A DNA stretch of 64,000 nt from Micrococcales bacterium 31B (GCA_022803075.1 JAFFTF010000001.1:351835-415834); one strand, 5' to 3'; counted from the stretch's first letter, positions 9,015-18,297 are shown. Program-made: numbers and translations. The notes: generated by a model from the letters alone, not told the origin.

Positions 9015-9856
9015 TTGGCTGCTCCCATCGTGGTGATGCTCTGTCCGCGGTCGGCAAGGTCGAGCTGGTGCTCTCGGGTGGAGGCGAGGATCTCGGCGAG
9101 GTGAACGGTCACCGGGCCGGGCAGTCCGGCGGCCGCAACCTGCACTCGTTCGGAGTTCGTGGCGCGTGCGCGCTGGGAGAGGCCGCCTCCGATGTGCATG
9201 AGGCACGAGGAGTCGCTCGCGCTCGCGACCGACGCGCCGGTACCGCAGATGTTGTCGAGTTTGTCGTCGAGCATGGCGGTTGAGGTATCGGCGTTCTTGA
9301 GGGCAAAGGTGCCGCCGAAGCCACAGCACTGGTCGGCACCGGGAAGTTCGACGAGTTCGAGCCCTTCGACGGCCCGTAGCAGGCTGAGAGGGCGTTCGCC
9401 GACGCCAAGCATGCGCAGCGAGTGGCAGGTCGGATGGTAGGTGACGGTGTGGGGAAAGTACGCGCCCACGTCAGTGACGCCCGCGACGTCGACAAGGAAC
9501 TCGCTGAGTTCGTAGGTTTTGGCGGCCACCAATTGGGCGTCCTGCGCGAGCCGCGGGCGGCCCAGTCGCTCTGCGACCATGGCGTGTTGGTGGCGCACGG
9601 AGCCGACGCAGGAGCCCGAGGGTGCGACGATGGCGTCGCAGTGAGAGAGGGCGTCGGCGAAGGTGCGCGTGTGGTGTTCGATGACGGGCCGCGCCTCGCT
9701 GAAGTAGCCCGTATTGACGTGCATCTGGCCGCAGCAGGTTTGCTGGGGTGGCAGGATCACGTCGTGACCGAGTCGGTTGAGGACGCGGACGGTGGCTTCG
9801 GCCACGCGTGGGTACAGGGTGTCGGCGAGGCATGTCGACATGAGTGCAATGCGCAT
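9011..9856 (-). CDS. lutA: Lactate utilisation protein A (CCG-domain)
   Basis: First gene of the lut operon, 281 residues, with two cysteine-rich CCG domains: QTCCGQMHVNTG near residue 45 and QCCGFGGTFALK near 190, which bind iron-sulfur clusters as in LutA/LldE and heterodisulfide reductase-like proteins. ATG at 9856 gives MRIALMSTCLADTLYP, the usual start; an upstream in-frame ATG would add residues without similarity. There is no clear ribosome binding site. Expression is probably controlled by the palindrome at 9908-9922. Confidence 0.93.
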   Translation of the reverse strand: MRIALMSTCLADTLYPRVAEATVRVLNRLGHDVILPPQQTCCGQMHVNTGYFSEARPVIEHHTRTFADALSHCDAIVAPSGSCVGSVRHQHAMVAERLGRPRLAQDAQLVAAKTYELSEFLVDVAGVTDVGAYFPHTVTYHPTCHSLRMLGVGERPLSLLRAVEGLELVELPGADQCCGFGGTFALKNADTSTAMLDDKLDNICGTGASVASASDSSCLMHIGGGLSQRARATNSERVQVAAAGLPGPVTVHLAEILASTREHQLDLADRGQSITTMGAAK

Positions 9857-9907
9857 AGTGGTGGCGTTTCGAGTGGTGGTGTGGCGCTGCATGCGAATGC
9901 GACGCAC

Positions 9908-9922
9908 TGTGGTCTGACCACA
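9908..9922. promoter_or_regulatory. FadR-type operator between lutA and lldR
   Basis: TGTGGTC-T-GACCACA is a perfect 7-bp palindrome around one base and contains TGGT-N3-ACCA, the core bound by FadR-subfamily GntR regulators. A -10-like TATCAT for lutA (minus strand, 9922-9927) abuts it, so a bound regulator would block lut transcription. It is 52 bp from the lutA start and 82 bp from lldR. Confidence 0.75.
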
Positions 9923-10003
9923 TGATAGCCCGCGACTGCGCCCAGAGGTGACAAACTAGATAGAGTCGCCGATATATGTCGGAACCAGCAGCGTAGGAGG
10001 GCC

Positions 10004-10720
10004 ATGCGAGCTCACGAGACCGTGGTGCGATACATCGAGAAGCAACTCGCGAGCGGCGAGCTCGCGCTCGAGAGTCGTCTGCCCTCGGAACGAGAACTGG
10101 CCGAGCACCTGGGCGTCGGTCGCTCGTCAGTGCGCGAGGCGATTCGCGTGCTCGAAGCGATGGGAGTCATCCGCACGGCCGTCGGCTCGGGACCTCATGC
10201 GGGGGCCTTCGTCGTCGCCGAGCCGACCGCGGCCATTGCCTCCACCCTGCGCATGCACCTCGCGACAAATCACTGGCCGGTGTCTGAACTCATCGGCATG
10301 CGCCTCATGATCGAAACGTGGGCCCTCGCGACCGCGAGCCAGTTGCCCCATGATGCTCCACATCGAGCGGTGTCGTTGCGCCGAGCGAGCGAACTGCTGG
10401 AGGCGATGGACGCGCCTGACCTGCCCAGGGCCACCTTTCAAGAGTTCGATGCCGAGTTCCACGCCTGCTTCGTGAGCGCGTGCAACAACTCCCTGATCGT
10501 CGCGAGCATGAATGGACTGCGCGGTGCCATCAACTCCTACGTGCTGGACGCCCTCGGCCGGCACGAGGAGTGGCCGCGGATTCGCGAGCGGCTCGCCCGC
10601 GAGCACCACGAAATCTTTGAGGCGGTGCTGCGAGGTGAACCCGAGGAGGCCCGACTGCGCGGCATGGCGCACATCGAGGGTTTCTACCGCGACTTCGTGA
10701 CGGACTTTCCTCCGGCCTAA
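10004..10720 (+). CDS. lldR: FadR-subfamily GntR regulator of lactate genes
   Basis: A 238-residue transcription factor with an N-terminal winged helix (SRLPSERELAEHLGVGRSSV, then REAIRVLEAMG) and a C-terminal FCD ligand domain (about 90-230) with metal/ligand residues in the EFDAEFHACF, EHHEIFEAV and HIEGFY segments. Divergence from lutABC and the FadR-type operator between them point to lactate-responsive control of lut. ATG follows AGGAGG at 9995-10000. A possible own promoter is GTGACA (9948-9953) with an AT-rich -10 near 9971-9978. Confidence 0.88.
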   Translation: MRAHETVVRYIEKQLASGELALESRLPSERELAEHLGVGRSSVREAIRVLEAMGVIRTAVGSGPHAGAFVVAEPTAAIASTLRMHLATNHWPVSELIGMRLMIETWALATASQLPHDAPHRAVSLRRASELLEAMDAPDLPRATFQEFDAEFHACFVSACNNSLIVASMNGLRGAINSYVLDALGRHEEWPRIRERLAREHHEIFEAVLRGEPEEARLRGMAHIEGFYRDFVTDFPPA

Positions 10721-10746
10721 TCCGTCGTCACGCTCACTGACGCAAA

Positions 10747-10771
10747 CAGCCCGCCCCAGCAGGGCGGGCTG
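10747..10771. terminator. Bidirectional hairpin terminator
   Basis: CAGCCCGCCC / GGGCGGGCTG, a perfect 10-bp stem with a CAGCA loop, lies between the converging lldR and L,D-transpeptidase genes. There is no U-run, common for actinobacterial terminators. Confidence 0.75.
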
Positions 10772-10785
10772 CGCTGGTCGCTGGT

Positions 10786-12261
10786 CTACTTGTGGACGAC
10801 AACCTTCGTGCCGATCGGCGCGAAGTCGTAGACGATCTTCGCCTGGTCCTCGGGCAGATTCAGGCAGCCATGACTGCCGTCCTTGGCCGTATCGACCTGT
10901 GTACCGTATTCGGTGCGCCAGTATGCGCCGTGGGTCGCGATGCCGCCGTTGAAGTAGGTCGCCCAGCGCACGTTCGGCGTCTTGTAGTAAGTGCCGTCTT
11001 CTTTCGAGCCGCCCTCCATCGTCTGGATGGTGGTCTTGTAGTACACCTTGTAGGTGCCGGTGGGAGTCTCCCAGCCCTCCTTGCCCGACACGGTGTCATA
11101 GGTGTGAATCACGCGGTCATCGCTGTGCAGCAAGACCTTCTGCGTGGTCAGGTCGATCTCGACGTAACGGTCCGGGTCCAGGTTGGTGGCCTTGACCGTG
11201 AACTTCGAGGGCTTCATGGTGGCCTCAATTGGCGCGGCCTGGCCGGCCTTCAACTGCTCTGCGATGGTAGCGGTGAGCGTCGCAGTCTGCGTGGCGTCAT
11301 AGGTACTGCCATCCACTCCCTTTTGCGCGATCTTCTCTTTTTTCGTCGTGGGGCTGGTCCACACCAATTGGTTCACCTGCTTGACCTCCAGGCCGGGTGC
11401 GACCTCATCGGTCACCCACTTGGTGATGGCCTCGGTGTCGTACGTGGTGGTCACGGCCTGGGACTTCTCGTCGAAGGCGGCGTGGATCCAGGACGCGACG
11501 GTGGCCGGGTCGGCCGTGACCTTTTTGTCTCCAGCACTCACGGTGATGGGTAGGGCGATGCGCGCGTTGAGGTCCTTGGCGGCGGCCTGCGCTTCGCCTG
11601 AGGTGAAATCGGCCTCGACGGTCGTGAGTTTCAAGTCAATAGGCGGCGGGGTCGTGGCGTTGACGTAGTCGTGCAACAGCCTTTCTGCCTGCTTGGTGTC
11701 GATATTGGTACCGGTCGTGCTCGTTCCCGCCACGAACTGCGTGGTCGCCGGGTCGAGCGTCAGGGTTGCATTAGTTGGCATCTTGACGAGCGCGCCGAAG
11801 GTGTTATCGACAAAACTTTGCAGCGTCGCCTTGTCGAAGGTCGAGACGAGGGGCACGTTCACTTCGTTCCAGACCTCGAGGCGCGTGACCCCGGTCGACT
11901 GCGAGGCCGACGAGATTGCGTGCTGGGCCGTGGCCTTGGCGTCTACCTTGACTCCCAGCGAAGCCAGGGGAACCGAAACCTGCTGGTCGCCCGCGATCAC
12001 GGTGGCCTTCAGGTCGGCAGTTTGCGCCGAAATGCTACGTTCGAGTTCCGCTGCATTGGCCACGCCCACCTTCGTGCCGGCGACCACGGTGTTGGGGAGA
12101 GTGTGCGATGTGAAATACCAATTGCTGCCCACGATGCCGCCGACGCCGACCACTGCGAGAGTCACCAAGAGCGTTGTGATGATCGCGCCCAGGCGACGCG
12201 AACGGCGCGACGGAGTCACTGCCGTCGTTGTTCCCGTCGGCGGGTTGTCCATAGTCGACAT
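10786..12261 (-). CDS. L,D-transpeptidase with peptidoglycan-binding domains
   Basis: A cell-wall enzyme that makes 3-3 cross-links or anchors. Of 491 residues, the first 23 are cytoplasmic, 24-46 form a membrane anchor (IITTLLVTLAVVGVGGIVG), then come two repeats resembling PG_binding_4 (about 60-350) and a C-terminal YkuD catalytic domain. The catalytic motif HGAYW...SHGCLNL is intact, with Cys466. Start ATG follows GAGGGAG. Larger than mycobacterial Ldt proteins, but like many actinobacterial ones with YkuD at the C-terminus. Confidence 0.92.
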   Translation of the reverse strand: MSTMDNPPTGTTTAVTPSRRSRRLGAIITTLLVTLAVVGVGGIVGSNWYFTSHTLPNTVVAGTKVGVANAAELERSISAQTADLKATVIAGDQQVSVPLASLGVKVDAKATAQHAISSASQSTGVTRLEVWNEVNVPLVSTFDKATLQSFVDNTFGALVKMPTNATLTLDPATTQFVAGTSTTGTNIDTKQAERLLHDYVNATTPPPIDLKLTTVEADFTSGEAQAAAKDLNARIALPITVSAGDKKVTADPATVASWIHAAFDEKSQAVTTTYDTEAITKWVTDEVAPGLEVKQVNQLVWTSPTTKKEKIAQKGVDGSTYDATQTATLTATIAEQLKAGQAAPIEATMKPSKFTVKATNLDPDRYVEIDLTTQKVLLHSDDRVIHTYDTVSGKEGWETPTGTYKVYYKTTIQTMEGGSKEDGTYYKTPNVRWATYFNGGIATHGAYWRTEYGTQVDTAKDGSHGCLNLPEDQAKIVYDFAPIGTKVVVHK

Positions 12262-12567
12262 TTCGCTCCCTCAAGTTGTGCTGGGGCCTGCAGTTGTTGT
12301 GGACGCCCCCGTGGCCCGCGAGCATTTCGCCCGCCTTGGTGCCGCATTGGTGGTGTTGCGCCTCGGGACAGCGTAATACGTCTGGAGTCCTGCTGCATTT
12401 CTCCCCGTGCATACAGCGCGTGATACTGCTCGCGCCGACGCTGTGCATGAACCCCAGCATGCGCTCATGGCGTGCCTCAGACTGACCGCTCGGGTCAGGA
12501 GCCGATGGCTGCGGCCGCCGCTGAGGCTCGGCCATGTCGGCTCGCCCAAACCGGCTTCTGCATACGG
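12262..12567. other. Intergenic region upstream of the L,D-transpeptidase
   Basis: 306 bp between two minus-strand genes. It should carry the transpeptidase promoter; TATTAC (minus strand, about 12373-12378) is a possible -10 but no good -35 is seen. No gene, long repeat or strong hairpin found. Confidence 0.4.
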
Positions 12568-13539
12568 CTAGACCAAACCGAAATGGTGAGCCAATTTTAC
12601 CGCCGTGCGCTCGTCGATCACCAGTTCAGTGATGAGCCCGACCTCGAGCGCCGCGACCGTTCCGAGGACCTTGGACGCGCCCACGACGACGCAGACTCGG
12701 CGCGTAATGTGCCGCAGCGCCTCGGGTGGGCAGCCCGAGGAGCGCGCGTTGACTTCGATGCCCTCGCTGCTGCCGTCGAGCCTCAGAAAGTAGGTGCAGA
12801 CGTCGCCGACGACTCGGTGACGCATGAGCGTGTGGTAGTCGGCGGGCTCCAGATAACCGCTCGCGTGAACGTGTGACGGAATGCCACTGCGAAAAGCGCC
12901 GATGGAAAAGACCGCCAGGTCCGCCCGCCGCTGCAGATCCAAGATGCGTTGGATGGAGCGTTCCCTCCACATGGCGTCCTTGGTGGCGGCGAAGTCGAAA
13001 AATGCCGGCACGGGAAACTGATGCACGGTGGCGTTGTAGGCGGCTCCAAAGCGGCTGAGAATGTCGCTCGCGTATTCGATGCCCGTCGAATGGTGGCTGC
13101 CCGCCCCATTGAGCTGTACCACGTGGCAACCGCTCACCTCGCGCGATGACAAGTGCTTGGAGACGGCAGAGACGGTGGTGCCCCACGCTGTCGCAATGAC
13201 GCAGTCGGTGGTCACCTGGTCGGAGACCACCAGCGCGGCAACGCGTGCTACGCGATCAAGGATGGTCGCGGCGTCCGTGGCCTCTGCGAGGGGTACGACA
13301 TGAACCGAAATGCCGAGTCGCTGAGCGAGAGTCAACTGCACGTGCGGCGGGCGCAGGTTGGGAGAGCGCAACTTGATTTCGACGATTCCCGTTTCGCGCG
13401 CGTACTTGAGGTAGCGGGAGACGGTGGAGCGTGACGTGCGTAGCTCGCGCGCGATGGTCTCCATCTTCATGTGGTCCAGGTAATACATTTGTGCAGCTGC
13501 GAGCGCATTTTGGGACCGAATTGCCTCGGATTCCGCCAT
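12568..13539 (-). CDS. SorC/DeoR-type sugar-binding transcriptional regulator, probable glp regulator
   Basis: A 323-residue protein with an N-terminal helix-turn-helix (METIARELRTSRSTVSRYLK, about 26-45) and a C-terminal SorC effector domain (about 60-320) that binds phosphorylated sugars; the family signatures TAWGTTVSAV, NGAG and VVGASK are present. It is divergent from glpD-glpF-glpK, so glycerol-3-phosphate or a glycolytic phosphate is the likely effector (inference). ATG at 13539 follows GCAGGAG, with a short spacer; a GTG at 13569 would add ten residues. Confidence 0.85.
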   Translation of the reverse strand: MAESEAIRSQNALAAAQMYYLDHMKMETIARELRTSRSTVSRYLKYARETGIVEIKLRSPNLRPPHVQLTLAQRLGISVHVVPLAEATDAATILDRVARVAALVVSDQVTTDCVIATAWGTTVSAVSKHLSSREVSGCHVVQLNGAGSHHSTGIEYASDILSRFGAAYNATVHQFPVPAFFDFAATKDAMWRERSIQRILDLQRRADLAVFSIGAFRSGIPSHVHASGYLEPADYHTLMRHRVVGDVCTYFLRLDGSSEGIEVNARSSGCPPEALRHITRRVCVVVGASKVLGTVAALEVGLITELVIDERTAVKLAHHFGLV

Positions 13540-13564
13540 GACTCCTGCGCCTTTCGACCCACGT

Positions 13565-13602
13565 TGCACATACGTGCATCATCTTTGCACCAATCGTGCG
13601 AA
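13565..13602. promoter_or_regulatory. Paired operator-like inverted repeats before glpD
   Basis: Two adjacent dyads share a GCAC...GTGC core: TGCAC-N4-GTGCA (13565-13578) and GCAC-N5-GTGC (13587-13599, flanked by TT and GAA). They sit just upstream of the SorC-type regulator and divergent from glpD, so they are probably the binding sites of that regulator. Inferred from symmetry and position. Confidence 0.55.
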
Positions 13603-13742
13603 GTCGCAACAATGGCATTGCCTGCCCGGCATTGCATACCGCAAACGTTAAATCCGCTTCAAAGTCGAGCGGAATCGCGCTGACGTGGGGTGCCGGTGGA
13701 TGGTACGGATGTACAACAGACAAGTCAGTGAAGAAGGTCACC

Positions 13743-15458
13743 ATGGTCGCCAAGGCTCCAGCCCACCTTTCCTCCGAGACCCGCAGCGAAGCTCTGCGAG
13801 CCCTCGCGGCAAAACCCCTCGACGTGCTGGTCGTCGGGGGCGGCGTCACAGGTGCCGGTTGCGCCCTGGACGCGGCGACGCGCGGCTTGAGGACTGGCCT
13901 GGTCGAGTCACGCGACTGGGCCAGCGGCACGTCGTCACGTTCCTCTAAGCTCATGCACGGCGGCTTGCGCTACCTGGAAATGCTCGACTTCAAACTGGTG
14001 CTCGAGGCCCTGCACGAGCGCGACCTCCTCATCAAGACCACCGCCCCTCACCTGGTGCGCCCCGTCGCGTTTCTCTACCCTCTGCAACAGCACTGGGAGC
14101 GGGCCTATGTCGGCGCCGGCATTGCCCTCTACGACGCCATGGCCACGCGATTCGGGCATGAGCGTGGGGTGCCGTTCCACAAGCACATCAGCGGGCCCAA
14201 ACTTGCCAAGGTTTTTCCCGGTATGTCTCCCGAGGCTGCCATCGGCGCCATTCAATACTGGGACGCCCAGATGGATGACGCTCGTTTCGTGCAGATGCTG
14301 GTGCGCACCGCGGTTCAGTACGGTGCGCACGCGGCCAGCCGCACCGAGGTGATCGAATACCTCCGCGAAGACGGCTCCGTCAGCGGTGCCCGCGTGCGGG
14401 ACCTGGAGACCGGCGAGGAGATCGACATTCGCGCCAAGGTCGTCATCAGCGCCACGGGAGTGTGGACCGAAGCAAACCAGAAACTTGCCGGAGCCGAGAG
14501 TGGGCTCCAGGTGCGGGCCTCGAAGGGTGTGCACTTCACCGTCGCCCGCGACAAGATCCAGGCCGTGCCCAATACCGGCATCATTTCAAAGACCGAAAAA
14601 TCGGTGCTGTTCATCATCCCCTGGGACACCTTTTGGCTGATCGGGACCACCGACTCCCCGTGGAACGAGGCCGTGGACGCCCCCGTGGCCACCGACACGG
14701 ACATCGAGTACCTGCTCGAACACGCGAATGCCGTGCTGAAGGACAAACTCGTTCGCGACGACATCCTCGGCGTGTATTCCGGCCTCCGCCCGCTGCTGCA
14801 ACCCGTGGCGAAGGACGAAAACGCCACCACTAAGGTGTCGCGCGAACACACCGTCATGGAACCCACCCCGGGCCTCGTCTCGATCGCAGGCGGAAAATAT
14901 ACGACCTACCGCGTGATGGCGGAAGACGCCGTCGACTTCGCGATCAGGAACACGCATCCCGACCGCACGTGCATCACGGAGACGCTCGGGCTCGCGGGTG
15001 CCGAGGGCCTTGCCGCCGTGAAGAACCGAGCCGCTGAGTTCAAGAGCGCCTACGGTTGGGACGAGGCACGCTGGCAGCGGCTCCTGTTCCGGTACGGCTC
15101 GCGCGTGACCGAAATCGCCGACAGCATTGACGACGACGTGACGCTCAACGTTCCCCTCGGCGGCGCCCCCAACTATCTGCGCGCCGAAGCACTCTACGCC
15201 GCCACCCACGAGGGTGCCTTACACCTCGACGACGTGTTGGAACGTCGCATTCGGTTGAATTTCGAGACCAAGGACCGCGGAGTATCCGCGGCCCGCGAGG
15301 TAGCCGACCTCATCGCCTCCCCCCTGGGGTGGGATGCAGAGCGCCTGGAACGGGAAGTCGCAGACTTCACGCGCCATGTGGAGGCCACCCTGGCCGCAGA
15401 AACGGTGGCCACCGATGCGGAGGCAGTTTCGACGCTTCGCGCGTCCGGCACCTACTAA
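13743..15458 (+). CDS. glpD: Aerobic glycerol-3-phosphate dehydrogenase
   Basis: Membrane-associated FAD enzyme that oxidises glycerol-3-phosphate to DHAP and feeds electrons to quinone. 571 residues; FAD motif VVGGGVTGAGCALDAATRG at about 30-48, then the family block SSRSSKLMHGGLRYLE, VFPGMSPEAA, SATGVWTE, and GGKYTTYR near 435. ATG at 13743 has GAAGG upstream; an open extension further 5' lacks similarity. First gene of a glpD-glpF-glpK cluster, with hairpins between glpD and glpF. Confidence 0.96.
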   Translation: MVAKAPAHLSSETRSEALRALAAKPLDVLVVGGGVTGAGCALDAATRGLRTGLVESRDWASGTSSRSSKLMHGGLRYLEMLDFKLVLEALHERDLLIKTTAPHLVRPVAFLYPLQQHWERAYVGAGIALYDAMATRFGHERGVPFHKHISGPKLAKVFPGMSPEAAIGAIQYWDAQMDDARFVQMLVRTAVQYGAHAASRTEVIEYLREDGSVSGARVRDLETGEEIDIRAKVVISATGVWTEANQKLAGAESGLQVRASKGVHFTVARDKIQAVPNTGIISKTEKSVLFIIPWDTFWLIGTTDSPWNEAVDAPVATDTDIEYLLEHANAVLKDKLVRDDILGVYSGLRPLLQPVAKDENATTKVSREHTVMEPTPGLVSIAGGKYTTYRVMAEDAVDFAIRNTHPDRTCITETLGLAGAEGLAAVKNRAAEFKSAYGWDEARWQRLLFRYGSRVTEIADSIDDDVTLNVPLGGAPNYLRAEALYAATHEGALHLDDVLERRIRLNFETKDRGVSAAREVADLIASPLGWDAERLEREVADFTRHVEATLAAETVATDAEAVSTLRASGTY

Positions 15459-15460
15459 AT

Positions 15461-15517
15461 CTGCCGCGTCGCGGCAGTAGTTCTCATGTCATGACGTGAG
15501 CGCACAGGGCGCTCACG
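15461..15517 (+). terminator. Two hairpins between glpD and glpF
   Basis: Directly after the glpD stop are CTGCCGC/GCGGCAG (15461-15477, 3-nt loop) and CGTGAGCGC/GCGCTCACG (15495-15517, 9-bp stem, 5-nt loop). Neither has a U-run. They may end or partly attenuate glpD transcription before glpFK, or stabilise the glpD 3' end. Confidence 0.5.
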
Positions 15518-15577
15518 CAATGAGTCCTACCTACTCAACCCTGCCTGTCAGACAAAGTCGTCCACAAGGAGCCCATA

Positions 15578-16299
15578 ATGGGAGAAATTTTCATCTCAGA
15601 ACTCATCGGCAGCGCCGTGCTTATCTTGCTCGGCGGTGGCGTTGTCGCCAACGTGTTGCTGCCCAAAACCGGGGGCAGCGGCGGCGGCACACTCATGATC
15701 AACTGGGGCTGGGGCCTCGCCGTCTTCGGAGGCGTCTACGCCGCCTACAAGTCGGGTGGCCACCTCAACCCCGCGGTGACCTTCGCCCTCGCCCTCAACG
15801 GCACCACCCCCTGGGACCAGGTACCCGTGTACTTCGCCGGCGAATTCATCGGCTGCTTCATCGGCGCCATTCTCGTGTGGGCCGCGTACAAACCGCACTT
15901 TGATGCCTCAGACGATGGAGCCGCGAAGCGTGGCGTCTTCTGCACCGCCCCAGGCATCCGAAATCTGCCCTGGAACCTCGTCACCGAGATCATCGCGACC
16001 ATCGTTCTCGTGCTGTGGGTGCTCGTTTCGGGCTACTCCACCACGGGGCTCGGCCCCGCGGGCGTCGCACTCCTCGTAGTCGGCATCGGCGCCTCGCTCG
16101 GTGGACCCACGGGCTACGCCATTAACCCCGCTCGTGACCTCGCTCCGCGACTCGCGCACGCCGTCTTGCCCATTAAGAACAAGGCCGACGGAAACTGGGG
16201 CTACGCCTGGTGCCCGTAGTGGGCCCCATGATCGGCGCGCTGATCGCGTACCTGATCTTCAAGATCATGCCCACCATGCCGCCCCTGCCCACCGTGTAG
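15578..16299 (+). pseudogene. glpF: Glycerol facilitator, frameshifted near the C-terminus
   Basis: A MIP-family channel for glycerol. The start MGEIFISELIGSAVLILLGGG is normal, and both NPA boxes are present: HLNPAVTF (about residue 63) and YAINPARDLAPRL (about 180). After the conserved GNWGYAW the frame hits TAG at 16217-16219. Adding one G at the TGGTG of 16208-16212 restores [18 protein letters not shown], the last membrane helix, and the frame then runs to TAG at 16297-16299. Either a real one-base deletion or a sequencing error in a G-run. As read, the protein (213 residues) lacks its last helix and is probably not functional. Confidence 0.85.
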
Positions 16300-16372
16300 C
16301 CTGGCCGCACGGCCACAGACCTCACATCGCACTCGACGTGCCACGACACCGCAGAATTCAAAGGAGATACTC

Positions 16373-17890
16373 ATGTCAGAAAAATACGTAGTCGCCATCG
16401 ATCAGGGCACCACCAGCACCCGCGCCATCCTCTTCAATCATGCAGGCGAAATCGTTTCGGTAGGCCAGCTCGAACACGAGCAGATTTTCCCCCAGGCCGG
16501 TTGGGTCGAACACGACGCCAAGGAGATCTGGAGCAACACCCGCGAGGTGATCGGTCAGGCCCTCTCGAAGGCCAACGTGACGCGCCACGACATCGACTCG
16601 ATCGGAATCACCAACCAGCGCGAAACCACGGTCGTATGGAACAAGACAACGGGCGAGCCCGTGTACAACGCCATCGTGTGGCAAGACACCCGCACTCAAC
16701 CCATCGTGGACCGACTGGCAGCGGACGGTGGCGTAGACCGGTTCCGCGAAACCGTCGGCCTGCCCCTGAACCCTTACTTCAGCGGCACCAAGATCGTCTG
16801 GATCTTGGAAAACGTCGAGGGAGCTCGAGCCGCCGCCGAGGCCGGTGAACTGCTGTTCGGCACCACTGACTCGTGGCTGACGTGGAACCTCACGGGCGGC
16901 GTCAAGGGCGGCGTCCACATCACCGACGTCACTAACGCGTCCCGCACCCTATTCATGGACCTCAAGACCCTCGACTGGGACGACAGCATCCTGGCGGCCT
17001 TCGGGGTGCCTCGTTCCATGCTGCCGACCATCAAGTCCTCCTCCGAGATCTACGGCCAGGCCGAAACCAACTCCCTGCTGCGCGAGGTTCCCATCGCGGG
17101 CATCCTCGGCGACCAGCAGGCCGCCACGTTCGGCCAGGCGGCCTTCAAGGCGGGCGAAGCCAAGAACACGTATGGCACGGGCTGCTTCTTGATCTTCAAC
17201 ACGGGCGAGGAGATCGTGCAATCGAAGAACGGCCTGCTCACCACGGTGGCATACCGCCTCGGCGAGGGCGCGCCGGTCTATGCCCTCGAGGGCTCGGTCG
17301 CGGTCGCGGGGTCACTGATTCAGTGGTTGCGTGACAACATCGGTCTGGTGGCCAGCGCTCCCGAGATTGAACAGTTGGCAGCGAGTGTCTCCGATAATGG
17401 CGGCGCCTACTTTGTGCCCGCCTTCTCGGGCCTGTTTGCCCCGCACTGGCGGGCGGACGCACGCGGCGCCCTCGTCGGCCTCACCCGCTTCGTCAACAAG
17501 GGCCACATCGCACGCGCCGCCCTCGAGGCCACCGCGTTCCAGACGCGCGAAGTGCTTGACGCCGTGAACGCGGACTCGGGGGTCCCCCTCGCGGAACTGA
17601 AGGTCGACGGCGGCATGGTGGCCAACGAGATGCTGATGCAGTTCCAGGCCGACGTGCTCGACGTTCCCGTGGTCCGCCCCCAGGTCGCCGAAACGACCGC
17701 GCTGGGTGCGGCCTACGCCGCGGGCCTCGCCACCGGATTCTGGAAGGACCTCGACGAACTCAGCGCCAACTGGGCCGAAGACAAGACGTGGACCCCCAAT
17801 ATCGACGCGAACGAGCGTGACCGCACCCTGCGGTTGTGGAAGAAGGCCGTCACCAAGACCCTGGACTGGGTCGACGAGGACGTCAAATAG
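16373..17890 (+). CDS. glpK: Glycerol kinase
   Basis: Phosphorylates glycerol to glycerol-3-phosphate with ATP. 505 residues, the normal length. FGGY-kinase signatures: [12 protein letters not shown] (10-21), [12 protein letters not shown], the substrate-site segment [23 protein letters not shown], and [11 protein letters not shown] with the later [12 protein letters not shown] motif. ATG has AAAGGAG upstream. It supplies the substrate of GlpD; a 15-bp hairpin follows. Confidence 0.97.
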   Translation: MSEKYVVAIDQGTTSTRAILFNHAGEIVSVGQLEHEQIFPQAGWVEHDAKEIWSNTREVIGQALSKANVTRHDIDSIGITNQRETTVVWNKTTGEPVYNAIVWQDTRTQPIVDRLAADGGVDRFRETVGLPLNPYFSGTKIVWILENVEGARAAAEAGELLFGTTDSWLTWNLTGGVKGGVHITDVTNASRTLFMDLKTLDWDDSILAAFGVPRSMLPTIKSSSEIYGQAETNSLLREVPIAGILGDQQAATFGQAAFKAGEAKNTYGTGCFLIFNTGEEIVQSKNGLLTTVAYRLGEGAPVYALEGSVAVAGSLIQWLRDNIGLVASAPEIEQLAASVSDNGGAYFVPAFSGLFAPHWRADARGALVGLTRFVNKGHIARAALEATAFQTREVLDAVNADSGVPLAELKVDGGMVANEMLMQFQADVLDVPVVRPQVAETTALGAAYAAGLATGFWKDLDELSANWAEDKTWTPNIDANERDRTLRLWKKAVTKTLDWVDEDVK

Positions 17891-17913
17891 TCGTTCGGGA
17901 CACCACAAAGCAA

Positions 17914-17948
17914 AGGTCCCCCCGTACCGCGCTGGTACGGGGGGACCT
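17914..17948 (+). terminator. Strong hairpin terminator after glpK
   Basis: A perfect 15-bp stem (AGGTCCCCCCGTACC and its complement) with a GCGCT loop, 24 bp after the glpK stop and between converging glpK and HPr genes. Confidence 0.85.
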
Positions 17949-17979
17949 GGCGTCCACTACAAAAGCAAGAGCGCGTCGC

Positions 17980-18297
17980 CTAAGCGTCGTGGTTATGTTC
18001 GACGATCGCGACCAGATCGGCGATCACCTCGGCCGCGACGGCCGGGTCGAGTTCAGCACCGTTGCGGTCGACGGAGAGCGCGGGGGCGATCACGACGCGC
18101 TCCCCGTGCTGCACGCCCAGCGCGAGCACCGACAGCAGCGAGGCGGCATTGACGGTCTTGCCGGAGGGACCGGTGATCTGCACGGCGAAGGGGGCAGCCG
18201 CAGCCGCGGCAACAAAGACCGATGCGGGGCGGGCGTGTAAGCCCACGGCCGAAGCAACCACGGCCTCCCTGGCATTGAGGGCGGTTGGGGTCGTCAT
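17980..18297 (-). CDS. ptsH: HPr-like phosphocarrier protein
   Basis: Phosphocarrier of the PTS; passes phosphate from enzyme I to sugar-specific IIA units. 105 residues, longer than the usual 85-90. The phospho-histidine motif is GLHARPAS (His21), and the regulatory-serine region reads NAASLLSVLALG (Ser53). ATG at 18297 gives MTTPTALNARE; a longer reading would start upstream without a better site. It stands alone next to glp genes; no enzyme I or II is nearby. A role in a PTS-like dihydroxyacetone kinase or in regulation is possible but not shown. Confidence 0.88.
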   Translation of the reverse strand: MTTPTALNAREAVVASAVGLHARPASVFVAAAAAAPFAVQITGPSGKTVNAASLLSVLALGVQHGERVVIAPALSVDRNGAELDPAVAAEVIADLVAIVEHNHDA

